A stretch of 6,942 nucleotides of DNA from an uncultured Solirubrobacteraceae bacterium (GTDB lineage: Bacteria > Actinomycetota > Thermoleophilia > Solirubrobacterales > Solirubrobacteraceae), in assembly GCA_955652215.1 (NCBI GenBank), contig CATPAX010000072.1, positions 1-6,942 of the forward strand. The letters are read 5' to 3'. Below the pieces are notes generated by a model. The model did no database searches. It was not told the DNA's origin and saw nothing but the letters and a program-made list of their open reading frames with translations. Numbering within the stretch: position 1 is the stretch's first letter; each line of letters opens with the position of its first letter. Positions 6,106 through 6,942 of this stretch are shown here, piece after piece. The position numbers were made by a program, and so were the translations under genes.

Positions 6106-6622
6106 TTTGGTGGCCAATATCTACGCGCCCGATTTCGGCGAGGATCGCGCCGCGCCCGAAGGCTTCCGCGCTCATCGCGCGCTTCTCGCGCGCCAAGCAG
6201 GAGCGCAACGGCTGGGCCTGAGCTTGTGGGAGCTCCTGCCCGGCGAGGCCGCCTACCCGTACCACTTCCACCTTGTCGACGAGGAGCTCGTCGTCGTGCT
6301 CGAAGGCCGCCCCTCGCTCCGCACGCCCGACGGCTGGCGCGATCTCGAACGAGGCGAGATCGCATCCTTCCCTCCAGGCGAGTCGGGCGCTCATCAGCTC
6401 GTCAACTGGGGACAGGAGACCGTCCGGTTCCTTTCGTTCAGCGGCGCCGGCCTTCCCGACATCGTGATCTACCCCGACTCGCAGAAGCTGGCCGCCGGGG
6501 AGCGGCGCCCTGGGGGATTCTCAGTGCGAGTCCGCTGCCCCGAATCGGCGCGTGCGGATTACTGGGACGGCGAGGTACCCCCGGAAAGACCGAGCAGCGC
6601 TGAGGCTACGCCGCCGCGGTGA
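6098..6622 (+). CDS. Cupin-domain protein (COG3837-like)
   Basis: The 174-residue single-domain cupin is probably a metal-binding beta-barrel. Cupin motif 1 is GEAAYPYHFHLVDEELVVVLEG (49-70, read as consecutive short blocks), with candidate ligands His56, His58 and Glu62. Motif 2 is GEIASFPPGESGAHQLVN (86-103), with His99. The later IYPDSQKL (124-131) resembles the YPDxD element of the COG3837 group, whose biochemical role is not established. All metal ligands are present, so an enzyme (oxygenase, isomerase) or a metabolite binder are both possible. The ATG at 6098 overlaps the methyltransferase stop by 8 nt; GTG at 6110 is an alternative start. No strong ribosome-binding site is seen, fitting translational coupling. 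Its 3' end overlaps the convergent map gene by 17 bp. Confidence 0.9.
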   Translation: MDDLVANIYAPDFGEDRAAPEGFRAHRALLARQAGAQRLGLSLWELLPGEAAYPYHFHLVDEELVVVLEGRPSLRTPDGWRDLERGEIASFPPGESGAHQLVNWGQETVRFLSFSGAGLPDIVIYPDSQKLAAGERRPGGFSVRVRCPESARADYWDGEVPPERPSSAEATPPR

Positions 6623-6942
6623 CGCGAGCTTCGTGCCACGGCGTGAGGTTCCGCGGACCATCGCCCGTCACCGCGATGGTGAACTCGAAGTGAGCTGCCA
6701 GTGATCCGTCCTGGGAGTAGATCGACCAGCGGTCCTCGGCGACGCGGACAGCGTGGCGGCCCGCGGTCACCATCGGCTCGATTGCGAGCACCATCCCCTC
6801 CTCGAGCACAGGTCCCGTTCCGCGCGCGCCGTAGTTGGGGATCTGGGGCTCCTCGTGCATGCTGCGGCCGATGCCGTGGCCCACGAGCGAGCGGACGATC
6901 GACAGTCCGGCCGCCTCGACGTGCTCCTGGATCGCGTGCGAC
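6606..6942 (-). CDS. map: Type I methionine aminopeptidase, N-terminus cut by window edge
   Basis: The enzyme removes the initiator methionine from nascent proteins. Only the last 111 residues are in the window, so roughly 140-150 N-terminal residues, with the two metal-binding aspartates, lie beyond 6942. Three of the five metal ligands are visible: the histidine of VGHGIGRSMHEEP, the glutamate of LAIEPMV and the glutamate of HFEFTIAV. They correspond to His171, Glu204 and Glu235 of the E. coli enzyme. The second histidine of GHGIGRSMH is also conserved. map normally ends the secY-adk-map stretch and is followed on the same strand by infA and rpmJ. Here its 3' end converges on the cupin gene, leaving no room for a separate terminator. 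Confidence 0.96.
   Translation of the reverse strand, partial: SHAIQEHVEAAGLSIVRSLVGHGIGRSMHEEPQIPNYGARGTGPVLEEGMVLAIEPMVTAGRHAVRVAEDRWSIYSQDGSLAAHFEFTIAVTGDGPRNLTPWHEARVTAAA

Noticed and set aside
6089..6394. Minus-strand open frame opposite the cupin gene
   Set aside because: The cupin has both conserved cupin motifs in the plus frame; the minus frame has no recognisable motif.

Overview
This is a high-GC bacterial chromosome window. It holds the classical alpha ribosomal-protein operon on the minus strand and an unexpected three-gene accessory block at its upstream boundary. The order rpmJ-rpsM-rpsK-rpsD-rpoA-rplQ-truA, an S4 and an L36 that both keep their zinc-binding cysteines, frequent GTG starts and the GC-rich codon choice fit an actinobacterial lineage. 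A deep-branching one such as Thermoleophilia is my best guess, but the genus cannot be fixed from the sequence alone.

Layout, following minus-strand transcription from right to left. The window opens at 6942 inside map (methionine aminopeptidase), normally the last gene of the spc part of the ribosomal supercluster, and map ends at 6606. Where infA then rpmJ would be expected, there is instead a plus-strand pair and a minus-strand regulator. The pair is a class I SAM-dependent methyltransferase (5518-6105) overlapping a single-domain cupin (6098-6622). The regulator is a NimR-like AraC-family gene (4647-5462) divergent from the pair. No infA is present. A 140-bp gap follows, with an extended -10 candidate and a 19-bp inverted repeat, and then the alpha operon: rpmJ, rpsM, rpsK, rpsD, rpoA, rplQ, truA. 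The minus-strand series ends with surE, cut by the left window edge.

How the genes work together. rpmJ, rpsM, rpsK, rpsD and rplQ make ribosomal proteins, rpoA makes the RNA polymerase alpha subunit, truA modifies tRNA anticodon stems and map trims nascent peptides. Together they form a growth-linked expression unit with short gaps, one 4-nt overlap and Shine-Dalgarno sequences merged with upstream stop codons. surE is a housekeeping nucleotidase. The methyltransferase and cupin are probably translated together and controlled by the adjacent AraC-type protein; their substrate is unknown. Both divergent starts are preceded by TANNNT boxes at a spacing typical of leaderless transcripts.

Points for a second look are the accessory block with missing infA, the compact divergent promoter, and the structured non-coding gaps upstream of rpmJ, between rpsD and rpoA, and between rplQ and truA. 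I found no RNA genes, CRISPR array, transposase or integrase, and no gene-free stretch over 300 bases.
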